Below, piece by piece: positions 63,949-64,000 of a stretch of DNA of 64,000 nt. This DNA is from Aurantimicrobium sp. MWH-Uga1 (lineage in GTDB: Bacteria > Actinomycetota > Actinomycetes > Actinomycetales > Microbacteriaceae): the NCBI RefSeq assembly GCF_003325955.1, contig NZ_CP030929.1, positions 310,001-374,000 on the forward strand, read 5' to 3'. The notes under the pieces are model-generated. The model ran no database searches and was not told the DNA's origin. It was given only the letters and a program-made list of their open reading frames with translations. Position 1 is the stretch's first letter. Each line of letters starts with the position of its first letter. Position numbers and translations under genes: made by a program.

Positions 63949-64000
63949 ATGACGTTGTGGCACATCATTCCGCTGGCCTATCTCGCGGTCGTGACGATTC
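63949..64000 (+). CDS. Start of a membrane protein, cut by the right window edge
   Basis: Seventeen codons are visible: MTLWHIIPLAYLAVVTI. The hydrophobic start indicates a membrane segment or signal. The spacing from TAGCGT to the ATG supports a real start. The product cannot be named from this length. Confidence 0.5.
   Translation, partial: MTLWHIIPLAYLAVVTI

Overview
The window is a piece of an actinobacterial chromosome of moderate GC, most likely from the family Microbacteriaceae (a small-genome freshwater lineage such as Aurantimicrobium or Rhodoluna would fit). This rests on gene neighbourhoods typical of Actinobacteria: eno-ftsB-DUF501; greA-DUF4307 near hemolysin III and a cis-prenyltransferase; protein-O-mannosyltransferase divergent from rsmI; GTP-type PEP carboxykinase; a RamB-like regulator. 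It also rests on many starts of the leaderless type, with TAnnnT 6-7 nt before the start codon. The genome is compact: neighbouring genes often overlap by 1-4 nt, convergent genes touch or overlap, and no gene-free stretch exceeds 300 nt.

Layout. 1-9768: hrpA (cut by the left edge), an MFS exporter, homocysteine methyltransferase, L-serine dehydratase, protein mannosyltransferase and rsmI. 9786-13486: an iron(III) ABC transporter operon (fbpABC) behind two IdeR/DtxR-type iron boxes. 13536-20121: metG, tatD, rsmA, ispE, an ABC-F ATPase and a convergent MarR regulator. 20188-23509: tRNA-Gln, glmU, prs, a strong terminator and a VapBC toxin-antitoxin module with its operator. 23502-26786 (minus): gnd, a fructokinase-like PfkB kinase and a DUF4239 membrane protein. 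27076-33168: bL25, pth, a putative membrane-anchored zinc peptidase and mfd. 33131-45323: nhaA, a RamB-like regulator, pckG, a membrane protein, mazG, hisS, eno, ftsB, DUF501, a subtilisin-like protease and a type II NADH dehydrogenase with a lysine/alanine-rich tail.

45387-53086 is the accessory region. A tRNA gene with anticodon UAA carries a 7.6-kb integrated element bounded by 26-bp direct repeats, one being the 3' end of the tRNA. The element has the layout of a phage-inducible island: integrase and repressor leftward, and an excisionase-like gene, small genes, a HTH replication-type protein with 21-bp tandem repeats and a terminase-small-subunit-like gene rightward. It then carries its own short tail tape-measure protein but no recognisable capsid, portal or large terminase gene. 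I read it as a phage satellite that may control the tail of its helper, and it is the most interesting part of the window.

53088-64000 returns to the chromosome: amylosucrase (ends 2 nt from the right attachment repeat), an MFS carrier, lemA-htpX, ilvA, greA-DUF4307 convergent to it, a small membrane protein, a stand-alone TipAS-domain protein, hemolysin III, a cis-prenyltransferase, a PIN-PhoH ATPase and the first codons of a membrane protein at the right edge.
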